From: Verrucomicrobiales bacterium | GTDB lineage: Bacteria; Verrucomicrobiota; Verrucomicrobiia; Limisphaerales; Palsa-1400 | Direction of reading: 5' to 3' | Assembly: GCA_028293405.1 (NCBI GenBank) | Contig: JAQGOW010000023.1 | Span: 1-10,652, forward strand | Length of the DNA: 10,652 bases | Shown: piece by piece, positions 1 to 7,200 of the stretch | Position numbering within the stretch: position 1 is the first letter of the stretch | Layout of the letters: every line of letters starts with the position of its first letter | Translations under genes and position numbers: made by a program | The notes under the pieces: model-generated | What the model saw: the letters and a program-made list of their open reading frames with translations, nothing else | What the model was told of the DNA's origin: nothing | The model's database searches: none

Positions 1-1
1 T

Positions 2-43
2 AACATCACCACCGGTTTTTACAGCATCAGCGTGCACCAATAA
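2..43 (+). CDS. possible 3' end of an upstream gene (partial)
   Basis: The frame beginning at base 2 is open from the window edge and reads NITTGFYSISVHQ before a TAA stop at 41-43. The peptide is plausible for the end of an exported or repeat-rich protein, but 13 codons cannot identify a family. A convergent gene end here would fit the large hairpin that follows and the oppositely oriented transporter gene. It may equally be non-coding. Confidence 0.25.
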   Translation, partial: NITTGFYSISVHQ

Positions 44-99
44 TCGAAGTTGAATCGAGCAGATTCGAACCACAAGGTCGACACGGTCCACAATCCGAT

Positions 100-166
100 T
101 TGAACAGGAGCTCGCAGAGAGAACGGAGAAGAATTATCTCTGTTTTCTCTGAGTCCTCCTGTTCAA
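100..166 (+). repeat. large REP-like quasi-palindrome / hairpin
   Basis: Outer arms TTGAACAGGAG (100-110) and CTCCTGTTCAA (156-166) are perfectly complementary. After a mostly unpaired 4x4 internal loop (111-114 against 152-155), inner arms 115-129 and 137-151 pair over 15 positions around a 7-nt loop (130-136). The only two non-Watson-Crick positions, 121:145 and 125:141, are G opposite T, so they form G-U pairs in plus-strand RNA but C-A mismatches in minus-strand RNA. The element lies between a possible plus-strand gene end and the 3' end of the minus-strand symporter gene. It could terminate transcription or be one copy of a dispersed REP or MITE-like family. Only one copy is in this window, so dispersal is inferred. 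Confidence 0.75.
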
Positions 167-191
167 CTTGTGTTTTCTAACGCACTACCAT

Positions 192-1454
192 TTATTTTGC
201 GGCGGGAACTTTCAATTCCCCTTCCCACCGCGCCATCACCGCTGACGCCAGACAATTACCGACTAAATTGATGCTGGTCCGCGCCATGTCCATAACGGTG
301 TCCACACCCAGAATAACCGCGACGCCTTCTAACGGCAGGCCAAAGGTGATCAACGTTCCGGAAAGGATAACCAACGAAGCTCTCGGCACGGCAGCCACGC
401 CTTTGCTCGTAAGCATCAGCGTCAACATCATCGCCAGTTGTTGCGTAATGGTCATGTTCACGCCGGCGGCTTGCGCAACGAAAACCGAGGCTACTGCTAA
501 ATATAGAGTGCTGCCGTCGAGGTTGAAGGAATAGCCGGTCGGCAATACGAAGGACACAATTCGGCGCGGTACGCCAAATTCAATCATGCGTTCCAACGCT
601 AACGGAAGCGCGGCGTCCGAGGATGTCGTTGAAAATGCGATGAGCGCGGGATCTTTGACCGTTCGGCAAAACCTCAGGATCGGAATGCGGGCAATCAGCG
701 CGACTGGAACGAGCACGAGCAAAACGAAAACGCCTAGCGCACCGTAAAGTGTCAGAACCAGTTTGAGCAACGGTTTCAACACTTCGATGCCCGAACGACT
801 GACGGTAATTGCCATGGCGGCGAAGATGCCGAACGGTGCGAACTTCATCACCAGGTCGGTGAATTTGAACATCACTTCGGACACCGCTTCGAAAAAGCCG
901 ACGACCAATTGTTTGGATTTGGCGTTCACGCGAGTCAAAGCGATGGCGAACAAAATTGCAAAAACCACCACCTGTAGAACGTCATTGGCCGCGGCGCTTT
1001 CAAAAATACTGCGCGGGAAAGCATGTTCGAGGATTGCTGACGCGGTCATCTTTTGCTGACTGGCATCGACCGTATCAGCGCCCGCTTTCAGCGTAACGCC
1101 AACGCCTGGCTTTGCCCAGTTGACCGCGACTAAGCCAATCACCAGCGCGATGGTGGTAACAATTTCAAAGTAGATGATCGATTTAAGGGCAAGCCGTCCG
1201 ACCGCCTTCAAATCGCTCGTGTGTCCGGCGATGCCCACGATCAATGTGCTGAAGAGCAGCGGGACGATGATGCATTTAATCAGGCGCAGGAAAATATTGG
1301 AAACTACCTGAAGTTGCTGAGCTTGTTGCGGAAATTGCCAGCCGAACCAAATCCCCGCCACGACGGCGATCAGCATCCATTGCGTCAAACTGGTGCGTCG
1401 CCACCAGAGTTTTTTTGCGGACGTAACTTGCGGTGCAGCCATTGTCGCATTCAT
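192..1454 (-). CDS. dicarboxylate/amino acid:cation symporter (DAACS family, GltP/DctA-like)
   Basis: A 420-residue inner-membrane secondary transporter that should import acidic amino acids or C4-dicarboxylates with Na+ or H+. Hydrophobic segments run through most of the chain. The family signatures are in the right order: HP1 serine-rich loop STTSSDAALP (about 275-284), TM7 motif NLDGS (311-315, where NMDGT is classical), HP2 loop TSKGVAAVP (349-357) and TM8 D385, D389, R392-T393, N396. The TM8 arginine fits an anionic substrate, but the segment mixes GltP-like (DMARTSIN) and DctA-like (NLVGN) traits, so glutamate/aspartate versus succinate/fumarate is not settled. Length is normal for the family. 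ATG 1454 is used; ATG 1442 is also possible, and neither has a clear ribosome binding site. It lies 72 nt after purE on the same strand, so it may be read through from purKE or have its own promoter. Confidence 0.93.
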   Translation of the reverse strand: MNATMAAPQVTSAKKLWWRRTSLTQWMLIAVVAGIWFGWQFPQQAQQLQVVSNIFLRLIKCIIVPLLFSTLIVGIAGHTSDLKAVGRLALKSIIYFEIVTTIALVIGLVAVNWAKPGVGVTLKAGADTVDASQQKMTASAILEHAFPRSIFESAAANDVLQVVVFAILFAIALTRVNAKSKQLVVGFFEAVSEVMFKFTDLVMKFAPFGIFAAMAITVSRSGIEVLKPLLKLVLTLYGALGVFVLLVLVPVALIARIPILRFCRTVKDPALIAFSTTSSDAALPLALERMIEFGVPRRIVSFVLPTGYSFNLDGSTLYLAVASVFVAQAAGVNMTITQQLAMMLTLMLTSKGVAAVPRASLVILSGTLITFGLPLEGVAVILGVDTVMDMARTSINLVGNCLASAVMARWEGELKVPAAK

Positions 1455-1526
1455 TGGATTTGGGATGCGGCATACTACGCAACCTCAATGCGGGTCGTAA
1501 ACCCATTAACGCACCTTGGCCCTCGT

Positions 1527-2051
1527 TTATTTGGTACGAGCGGTTTGCTTTAGAGTAGCCGCGAGCTTTTTGCCGCGACCGCGCGATTCGGTTGCGAGTT
1601 CTTCCATGAACTTCTTCATTCGCTTCAACAGCACGGCGTCTGATGTCGCTAAAATTCTTACTGCGAGCAGTCCCGCATTGCGTCCGCCGCCGATGGCAGT
1701 TGTGGCAACAGGAACCCCGCCGGGCATTTGCGCAATGGACAACAACGAATCCAAACCTTTCAAAGTTTTGCTTTCGACCGGCACGCCGATAACAGGCAAC
1801 GGCGTTAAACTCGCCACCATACCTGGCAAATGCGCCGCGCCGCCTGCGCCGGCGATGATGACACGTAATCCACGCTGTTCTGCGGTTATGGCGTATTCGA
1901 CCATATCGCGCGGCGTCCGATGAGCCGATACAACACGCGCTTCGAAAGGCACGCCGAAATCACGGCACACATTCGCGGCCGCTTCCAAGGTCGGCCAATC
2001 GGAATCGCTGCCCATGATTATTCCAACAACGGGTTTGGCTTTAGATTTCAT
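1527..2051 (-). CDS. purE: N5-carboxyaminoimidazole ribonucleotide mutase, PurE class I
   Basis: PurE converts N5-CAIR, the PurK product, to CAIR in de novo purine synthesis in the cytoplasm; the family forms octamers. Of 174 residues, the core shows every hallmark: GSDSDWP (14-20) at the nucleotide phosphate site, SAHRTP (42-47) with the catalytic histidine H44, [11 protein letters not shown] (68-78), PVES (91-94) and [10 protein letters not shown] (108-117). A lysine/arginine-rich tail from about 155 extends slightly past the usual core and may be disordered. The ATG overlaps the purK stop as ATGA (2048-2051), so the two genes are almost certainly translationally coupled, which explains the absence of a separate ribosome binding site. 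The presence of PurK argues for the mutase (class I) rather than the AIR carboxylase (class II) form. Confidence 0.97.
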   Translation of the reverse strand: MKSKAKPVVGIIMGSDSDWPTLEAAANVCRDFGVPFEARVVSAHRTPRDMVEYAITAEQRGLRVIIAGAGGAAHLPGMVASLTPLPVIGVPVESKTLKGLDSLLSIAQMPGGVPVATTAIGGGRNAGLLAVRILATSDAVLLKRMKKFMEELATESRGRGKKLAATLKQTARTK

Positions 2052-3247
2052 GTAGTCGATCCGAAAAAGATTTTGCCCGCCGCACTCTGCGCCGCAGCTT
2101 CCGCGCGCGCAACGTCAGGTCCGATCGCCGTGACATGGCCCATCTTACGCCCGCGCCCGCTCATTGCTTTGCCATAAATATGAATGTGCGCTCCGCCGAC
2201 TTGCAGGGCGTTCTCGATTCCGAGCGGCGCGCCGGACCCTTGGCTGGCGCCCAATAAATTTACCATCACTGCCGCCGGATTCACCATCGCCGTCGAACCC
2301 AAAGGCCATCCGAACAGCGCGCGAACATGGTTTTCGAATTGCGAGCACACGCAGCCTTCAATCGTGTAATGGCCGGAATTGTGAACGCGCGGTGCAAGTT
2401 CGTTAATCATGACCTCGTCATTTTCGCTGACGAACAATTCAATGCCAAAACTGCCAACGCCTTCGATTGCTTCGATCGCGGCGCGAGCCATCTGATGCGC
2501 TTTTTCATGTGCGTTCGGCGAAACAGCCGCCGGCGCGCGCACGATGTGACAGATATGATCGCGCTGCACCGTTTCGACGACAGGGTAAACCGCCATCGCA
2601 CCATCTTGGCCACGAGTGATGATGACCGCGAGTTCCGCGTGATAATTGCAAAACGCTTCCGCGTAAAGTTCGTTACGATCGCCGTTGAGCGCCTTCCATG
2701 CGTCGGGAATGTCGGCTTCGGTTTTGATGGTGTAATTGCCTTTGCCATCGTAACCGTTGCGTCGGGCTTTCAACACGAGCGGCAAACCAAACTCGCGCGT
2801 CACTTCCGCTAACCGCTGCTGATTTTCAACAGCAACAAACCGCGTCGTCGCCAGGCCAGCGCGTTGCAGGCATTGCTTTTGGGTCAGTTTATCCTGAATC
2901 AGGCGCAACGTTTCGGTGCTTGGGAAAAGCCTATGGCCGGCTTTCTCAATGACCGCGAGGGCGTCGGTGCTGATGAATTCGTTCTCGATCGAAACAACGT
3001 CCACTTGCGACGCCAGTTTCAACAACGCCTCTGGATTATTCCAATCGCCGACGAGGCAGCGCGTCGCCACCTGCGCAGCGGGACTGTGATCGTTGCGTTC
3101 GAGCACAATGACATCGCAGCCAAGTCGCAATGCCGCCACCGCCGTCATTCGAGCCAGTTGCCCGCCACCAATGATCCCAAGTCGCGGTGCAATCCGCGCG
3201 CTCGACGCCGGTTTCTCCTGGTTCTTTTGAGTTTTTAAAGCTTCCAT
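2048..3247 (-). CDS. purK: N5-carboxyaminoimidazole ribonucleotide synthase, PurK (ATP-grasp)
   Basis: PurK uses ATP and bicarbonate to carboxylate AIR to N5-CAIR, which PurE then rearranges. Numbered from ATG 3247 (399 residues), the protein has the N-terminal pre-ATP-grasp motif [11 protein letters not shown] (24-34), the ATP-grasp lysine and glycine-rich loop [13 protein letters not shown] (160-172), the metal and substrate region [18 protein letters not shown] (278-295), and the C-terminal AHIHIYGK (353-360) and MGHV elements. The frame stays open upstream to a GTG at 3331, but those 28 extra residues do not resemble family members and neither start has a good Shine-Dalgarno sequence. ATG 3247 still leaves about 23 residues before the first conserved motif, which is a little long, so the start is moderately certain. 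It is the first gene of the purK-purE pair. Confidence 0.96.
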   Translation of the reverse strand: MEALKTQKNQEKPASSARIAPRLGIIGGGQLARMTAVAALRLGCDVIVLERNDHSPAAQVATRCLVGDWNNPEALLKLASQVDVVSIENEFISTDALAVIEKAGHRLFPSTETLRLIQDKLTQKQCLQRAGLATTRFVAVENQQRLAEVTREFGLPLVLKARRNGYDGKGNYTIKTEADIPDAWKALNGDRNELYAEAFCNYHAELAVIITRGQDGAMAVYPVVETVQRDHICHIVRAPAAVSPNAHEKAHQMARAAIEAIEGVGSFGIELFVSENDEVMINELAPRVHNSGHYTIEGCVCSQFENHVRALFGWPLGSTAMVNPAAVMVNLLGASQGSGAPLGIENALQVGGAHIHIYGKAMSGRGRKMGHVTAIGPDVARAEAAAQSAAGKIFFGSTT

Positions 3248-3331
3248 CGGCAACAAATTAACAATCAACGATCTCGCGCCACCTGTCACGTGCAACAAGC
3301 CTCGCACATCAATCGCGTTTATCGGAAACAC

Positions 3332-3350
3332 CTGATTCGAACGGAATCAG
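3332..3350. promoter_or_regulatory. 19-bp inverted repeat upstream of purK
   Basis: CTGATTC (3332-3338) and GAATCAG (3344-3350) are perfect inverted repeats around a 5-nt centre GAACG. The site lies 85 bp upstream of the purK ATG and about 117 bp upstream of the -35 hexamer of the rightward promoter. Size and symmetry suit a dimeric regulator. PurR or another purine repressor cannot be named from this sequence, and a chance palindrome is possible. Confidence 0.3.
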
Positions 3351-3466
3351 TACCGCTATGATTACCATCCCCGCTCAAAGTGCAACAACGAGTTTCGTTG
3401 CCACAGAATCCTGCGCTTTTGGTGTAAATAAAATTGAAACATTGAATGTAGGTGAATTAGATTTTT

Positions 3467-3495
3467 TTGACAGCATAACCGCTTCATGCCGTAAT
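3467..3495 (+). promoter_or_regulatory. sigma70-like promoter for the LuxR-type gene
   Basis: A perfect -35 hexamer TTGACA (3467-3472) is followed after exactly 17 nt by CGTAAT (3490-3495), which matches four of six -10 consensus positions. Transcription would begin around 3502, downstream of the most distal ATG (3494). If real, the promoter rules out that ATG and favours the starts at 3536 or 3626. Confidence 0.45.
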
Positions 3496-3535
3496 GTGTG
3501 CCTCTCAACCTCTGGTCCAGGGTCTAAAGGCGCGC

Positions 3536-3931
3536 ATGGCAGGAAAATATTCAAAGAAGAGTCACAGTGAACCGGCGGGAAAGTTCCATGATGCACACAG
3601 CACTTTTGTAGGCACCGGAGCAGAAATGCTTTCCAAACCGGCCTGGACCGCAATCGCACGTTCTTGCGCTCTCTCACCTCGCGAAGTGCAAATTATCAGG
3701 GGCATTTTCGACAATCATACCGAGCATGCCATTGCCGCGTCGCTCGGCATTTCCCGTCACACCATTCACACGTACCTCACGCGCATCTTTCATAAGCTCG
3801 ACGCCACAACGCGCACTCAAGTTGTCTTGCGGATCATGCAAAGGTTCCTCTTCCTGACAGCGGCAAGTGATAAAACCTTGCGCCCAATTCGCAAGCAGTC
3901 GCAAAACGCCGCTTCACGAAGTAATACCTGA
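3536..3931 (+). CDS. small LuxR/GerE-type helix-turn-helix transcriptional regulator
   Basis: A 131-residue protein whose only recognisable domain is a GerE/LuxR-type DNA-binding helix-turn-helix at about residues 45-102. It has LSPRE opening the first helix, the HAIAASLGIS scaffold, a recognition helix around HTIHTYLTRIFHKL, and the TRTQVVLRIM dimerisation helix. There is no receiver, autoinducer-binding or PAS domain. Such single-domain LuxR proteins are frequent in Verrucomicrobiota and Planctomycetota. Three starts are possible: ATG 3494 overlaps the predicted -10 box, ATG 3536 has AAAGG at 3526-3530, and ATG 3626 has CGGAG at 3616-3620 and would give a 101-residue protein starting just before the conserved core. 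I chose 3536, but 3626 is a serious rival. The gene is divergent from purK and precedes the giant secreted-protein gene by about 300 nt. A link to either target is only inference. Confidence 0.8.
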   Translation: MAGKYSKKSHSEPAGKFHDAHSTFVGTGAEMLSKPAWTAIARSCALSPREVQIIRGIFDNHTEHAIAASLGISRHTIHTYLTRIFHKLDATTRTQVVLRIMQRFLFLTAASDKTLRPIRKQSQNAASRSNT

Positions 3932-4107
3932 GGAGCCGTCACAGTCGTCCACCTATCCCGACAACCACGCGTGCCTTAGACTGTTTTTGTGACAGTTTTT
4001 GCAGTGACGCGCATTTAGGCGACTGGCGCAACTCCCCGCACTTCCCTAGGGTCTCGCTTGCCCCGGGACAAACCAACTCGCGGACCGCAACGGCGGGCAA
4101 ACCAATA

Positions 4108-4148
4108 GCAAACACGTAGCTCCCCAAAGCAGTCGTGTTGCGTTTTTT
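4108..4148 (+). terminator. terminator-like hairpin with T6 tract in the leader
   Basis: GCAAACACG (4108-4116) pairs with CGTGTTGC (4134-4141) with one bulged A. A short GCT/AGC helix can form inside the loop, and TTTTTT follows at 4143-4148. This is the layout of a rho-independent terminator. It may end transcription from the LuxR-type gene, or act as an attenuator about 80 nt upstream of the giant secreted-protein gene. Confidence 0.42.
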
Positions 4149-4186
4149 CGCAAACCGATTGTTCGCACACGCCAATAAACACTGAA

Positions 4187-4211
4187 ACGCCGTCGGGCAA
4201 TGCAGCGGCGT
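4187..4211 (+). promoter_or_regulatory. GC hairpin upstream of the giant gene start
   Basis: ACGCCG (4187-4192) and CGGCGT (4206-4211) can form a 6-bp stem around a 13-nt loop, ending 18 nt before the ATG at 4230. No Shine-Dalgarno sequence is seen between the stem and the start. It could modulate ribosome access; a chance pairing in GC-rich DNA is quite possible. Confidence 0.25.
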
Positions 4212-4229
4212 AACAAAATCTGTTGATTT

Positions 4230-7200
4230 ATGCAAAAAAACTGGGCTCACCCTTCGGCGGAAAAACTTCTCACCACCACAGCAGTTGTTTTAACAATCGC
4301 TTTTGGAACGTTGCGCGCACACGCCACTGATACAACACCGCCGGTGATTTCCGGCGTCCCCTCCAATGTCACCGTCGAGTGCTCTTCCGTTCCGGCAGCA
4401 GCATCGCCAACGGCGACCGACGACACGGATCCAAATCCATCAATCGCGCTCCAGGAAAACTCCAATCAGGCATTATCAGGATGCGGCAAATATTCCTACA
4501 CGCTGGTCCGAACCTGGGTCGCGACCGACGCGAGTGGCAACACCAGCAGCGCTTCGCAACAGATCACAGTGCACGACACGACTGCCCCAACGCTTAGCTA
4601 CATACCGGCCAATGCAACAGTCGAATGCAGCGCCATTCCTGCGCCGCCGACGGTAGTCACGAATTGTGCCGCGATCACCACCCCTCCGCAGCTCCGTCTT
4701 TCCGATGGAACGCCTGCCGGCACCATAGTCATTACTGATCAAGGCCTCAATGACAGCAGCGGAGTCGCGGGCCAAATCTCCTACGCCGGTTCAGTCGGCA
4801 CCTGGACCATCAATATTACCACCGCCCTCACCGCACCAGCTCCCGGCGGCGGAAGCTCAATCCAGCCGACCATGTTGCTGAACACGCTCAACATCGGATC
4901 CGGCCAACTCACCATCGAATTCAGCGCGAACGGTTTTTGCGCGAATGGCGTAATGCAGGCACAGGTCGGCGGTATCTCCGGCGGCAGCATTCAGTTCAAA
5001 ACCTGGGTGGACACCGCCAACACGAATTTTGGCAAACAAATCCTTGTTCAAAATCTCGGAGCGTTCGGCACTGGATCATTTTCGTCGAATTCAATGGCAA
5101 CGATCTCTCCGTCTCTCCCGTATTCCATCACGTTGCAAACGGTGATCAACCACACCATCAGCACGTCCTCACAATTCTCGTCGCAAGTAGGCGTATTCGT
5201 CCCGACCGCCACCGACAACTGTGACTCTTCCCCCACGATTACGTTCGGCCAAAGCTCAACGCAGGCGATAAGCGGTTTCGGCCATGACAACTACACCATC
5301 ACCCGAACATGGAATGCGACCGACGCTTGCGGCAACACAAGCTCTGCCCAACAAATCCTCACCGTTCATGACACGACGGCGCCCGTAATCACTGGCGTGC
5401 CCGCGAATACGACCGTGCAATGCAACGCCGTTCCCGCTCCGGCCACACCAAACGTTGCCGACAATTGTGATGCTTCACCCGCTCTGACACTGGCTGAAAA
5501 TTCCACACAGTCCCCAACTGGTTGCGGTCATTTCAATTACACCATCAACCGCACTTGGACCGCGACCGACGCCACGGGAAACACCAGTACAGCCCACCAA
5601 CTTGTCACAGTCCACGACACATCGGCTCCGATCTTAAGCGGCGTTCCAGCAAACACGACCGTGGAGTGCGCCTCTGTTCCCGCCCCGGCGACACCGAGCG
5701 CGAATGACAATTGTGACCGCGCTCCTGCCATCAACTTTACGAGCGCGTCCACCCAGACAGGTTCCGGCTGCGGACATTTTAATTACACGCTTACGAGGAC
5801 ATGGACCGCCATGGACGCCTGCGGCAACTCCAGCTCGGCACAACAAACTATTCTCGTCCATGACACGACCGCTCCGTTGCTGAGCGCTGCGCCCCCCGAC
5901 GTCACGGTACAATGTGATGCTGTACCGAGCGCACCGACTCTCACTGCCACTGATAATTGCGATCCGAGCGTAACGGTCGTATCCACACAAACCTCGGCCG
6001 GCGGTTCGTGCAGCGGCAGCTACGTCCTGACACGGACCTGGACTGCGACCGATGCTTGCGGAAATTCCAATAGCCATGTTCAACACATCTCTGTTATCGA
6101 TACCACCGCTCCCGTCCTCGCCGGAATACCGGCCGACGTGACCGTTCAATGCGACGCCGTCCCTGCTGCTGCTTCTCCAACGGCTACCGATAACTGCGAC
6201 GCCTCACCATCGATCATTTTGTCGCAAACCACTGTCGCCGGTTCCTGTAGTGGAAATTATGTTCTCACGCGAAAGTGGACAGCTACGGACGTATGCGGAA
6301 ACTCCAGCACCGCTTCGCAACAAATTTCCGTGATCGACACAGCGAGTCCTGTCCTCGTGGGCGTTCCTGCTGACATCACCGTGGATTGCAACGCGGTTCC
6401 GATCGTGGCAAACGTCACAGCAACGGACAATTGCGACACAAACGCGACCGTGTCCTACGCTTCGTTTTCGACGCAAACGCCAACCGGTCTCGGCCACGAT
6501 ACTTACATTTTGAAACGGAAGTGGACGGTCACCGACGCCTGCGGCAACTCCGCGACCGCACAGCAAATCCTCACCGTTGCGCCAATTGCACCGGTGATCA
6601 CCGACTTTCCGCCTGATGTAACTTATTCCTGTTCCAGTGAAGTGCCTGCGGCCGATGACAACCTCATCAGTGGCACCGACCCTTGCGGCGGCAATATCCT
6701 TTACATTTATCACGACGGCGATGTCATCACGAACTTGACCTGCGCTAATCAATACGACATCGCGCGCGCCTATCACGTCACCAATGTCTGCGGCATCATC
6801 ACCAGCCAGACTCAACACATCACCGTCCGTGATCTCACCGCACCGGTCATCAGTGCGTATCCAGCCGATGCCACACTCACTTGCATGTGCAGTTTGCCGG
6901 CGGCTAACGACGGGTTGATCACCGCGGCCGACAATTGCTCGAGCGTAACCGTCACCCACAGCACTGACGTCACGAACAATATTGTTGATTCACTGCACTT
7001 CGACATTCAACGGACCTATACGGCGACCGACGTTTGCGGCAATCAAAGTAGTCACACCCAAACGTTCCACATGAATTTGTCCGCGCCGCCGTTCATCACG
7101 ATTACCGGCGCGCCCTACATTCAGGTGAGCAACGCTAGTTACGTCGTGCACGGAACCGCCGGGAGCACGTTTCCTTTAGGGGGCGTTTATTACTCACTGA

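Larger units (their letters stand above)
3932..4229 (+). other. non-coding leader between luxR-type gene and giant secreted-protein gene
   Basis: I see no convincing gene here. The minus-strand frame covering 3939-4250 has no recognisable domain and runs into the next signal-peptide region. The stretch holds a weak ACTGT/ACAGT hairpin followed by five T (3980-4000), possibly a poor terminator for the regulator gene; a stronger terminator-like hairpin (4108-4148); and a GC hairpin (4187-4211) just before the next start. The word CAAACC occurs three times (4068-4073, 4098-4103, 4151-4156). The region may be a long 5' leader of the downstream gene. Confidence 0.4.

Noticed and set aside
3248..3331. 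N-terminal extension of PurK to GTG 3331
   Set aside because: The 28 residues do not resemble PurK N-termini, there is no ribosome binding site, and ATG 3247 already leaves ample sequence before the first motif.
3358..3677. Open frames on both strands (plus 3358-3570, minus 3375-3677) in the purK/LuxR control region
   Set aside because: Neither has a recognisable domain. The plus frame covers the predicted promoter, and the minus frame runs antisense into the LuxR-type gene.
4040..4130. Possible c-di-GMP-I (GEMM) riboswitch, from CAAACC words and a nearby GCAAC
   Set aside because: The segment between the CAAACC words cannot form the expected first stem (only about 2 bp), and the GGGACGCAAAGCC core and tetraloop-receptor parts are absent.
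3939..4250. Minus-strand open frame of 103 codons
   Set aside because: It has no recognisable domain, antisense overlap with the signal-peptide start of the giant gene, and an improbable composition. Treated as chance.
6204..6959. Minus-strand open frame of 251 codons within the repeat region
   Set aside because: It is antisense to well-defined HYR repeats, and its length follows from the repeated codon pattern. The same applies to the minus frame at 5634-6149.
4329..7076. Repeat array considered as CRISPR or satellite DNA
   Set aside because: The repeats are about 240 bp, protein-coding and diverged in sequence, without short identical direct repeats and unique spacers.
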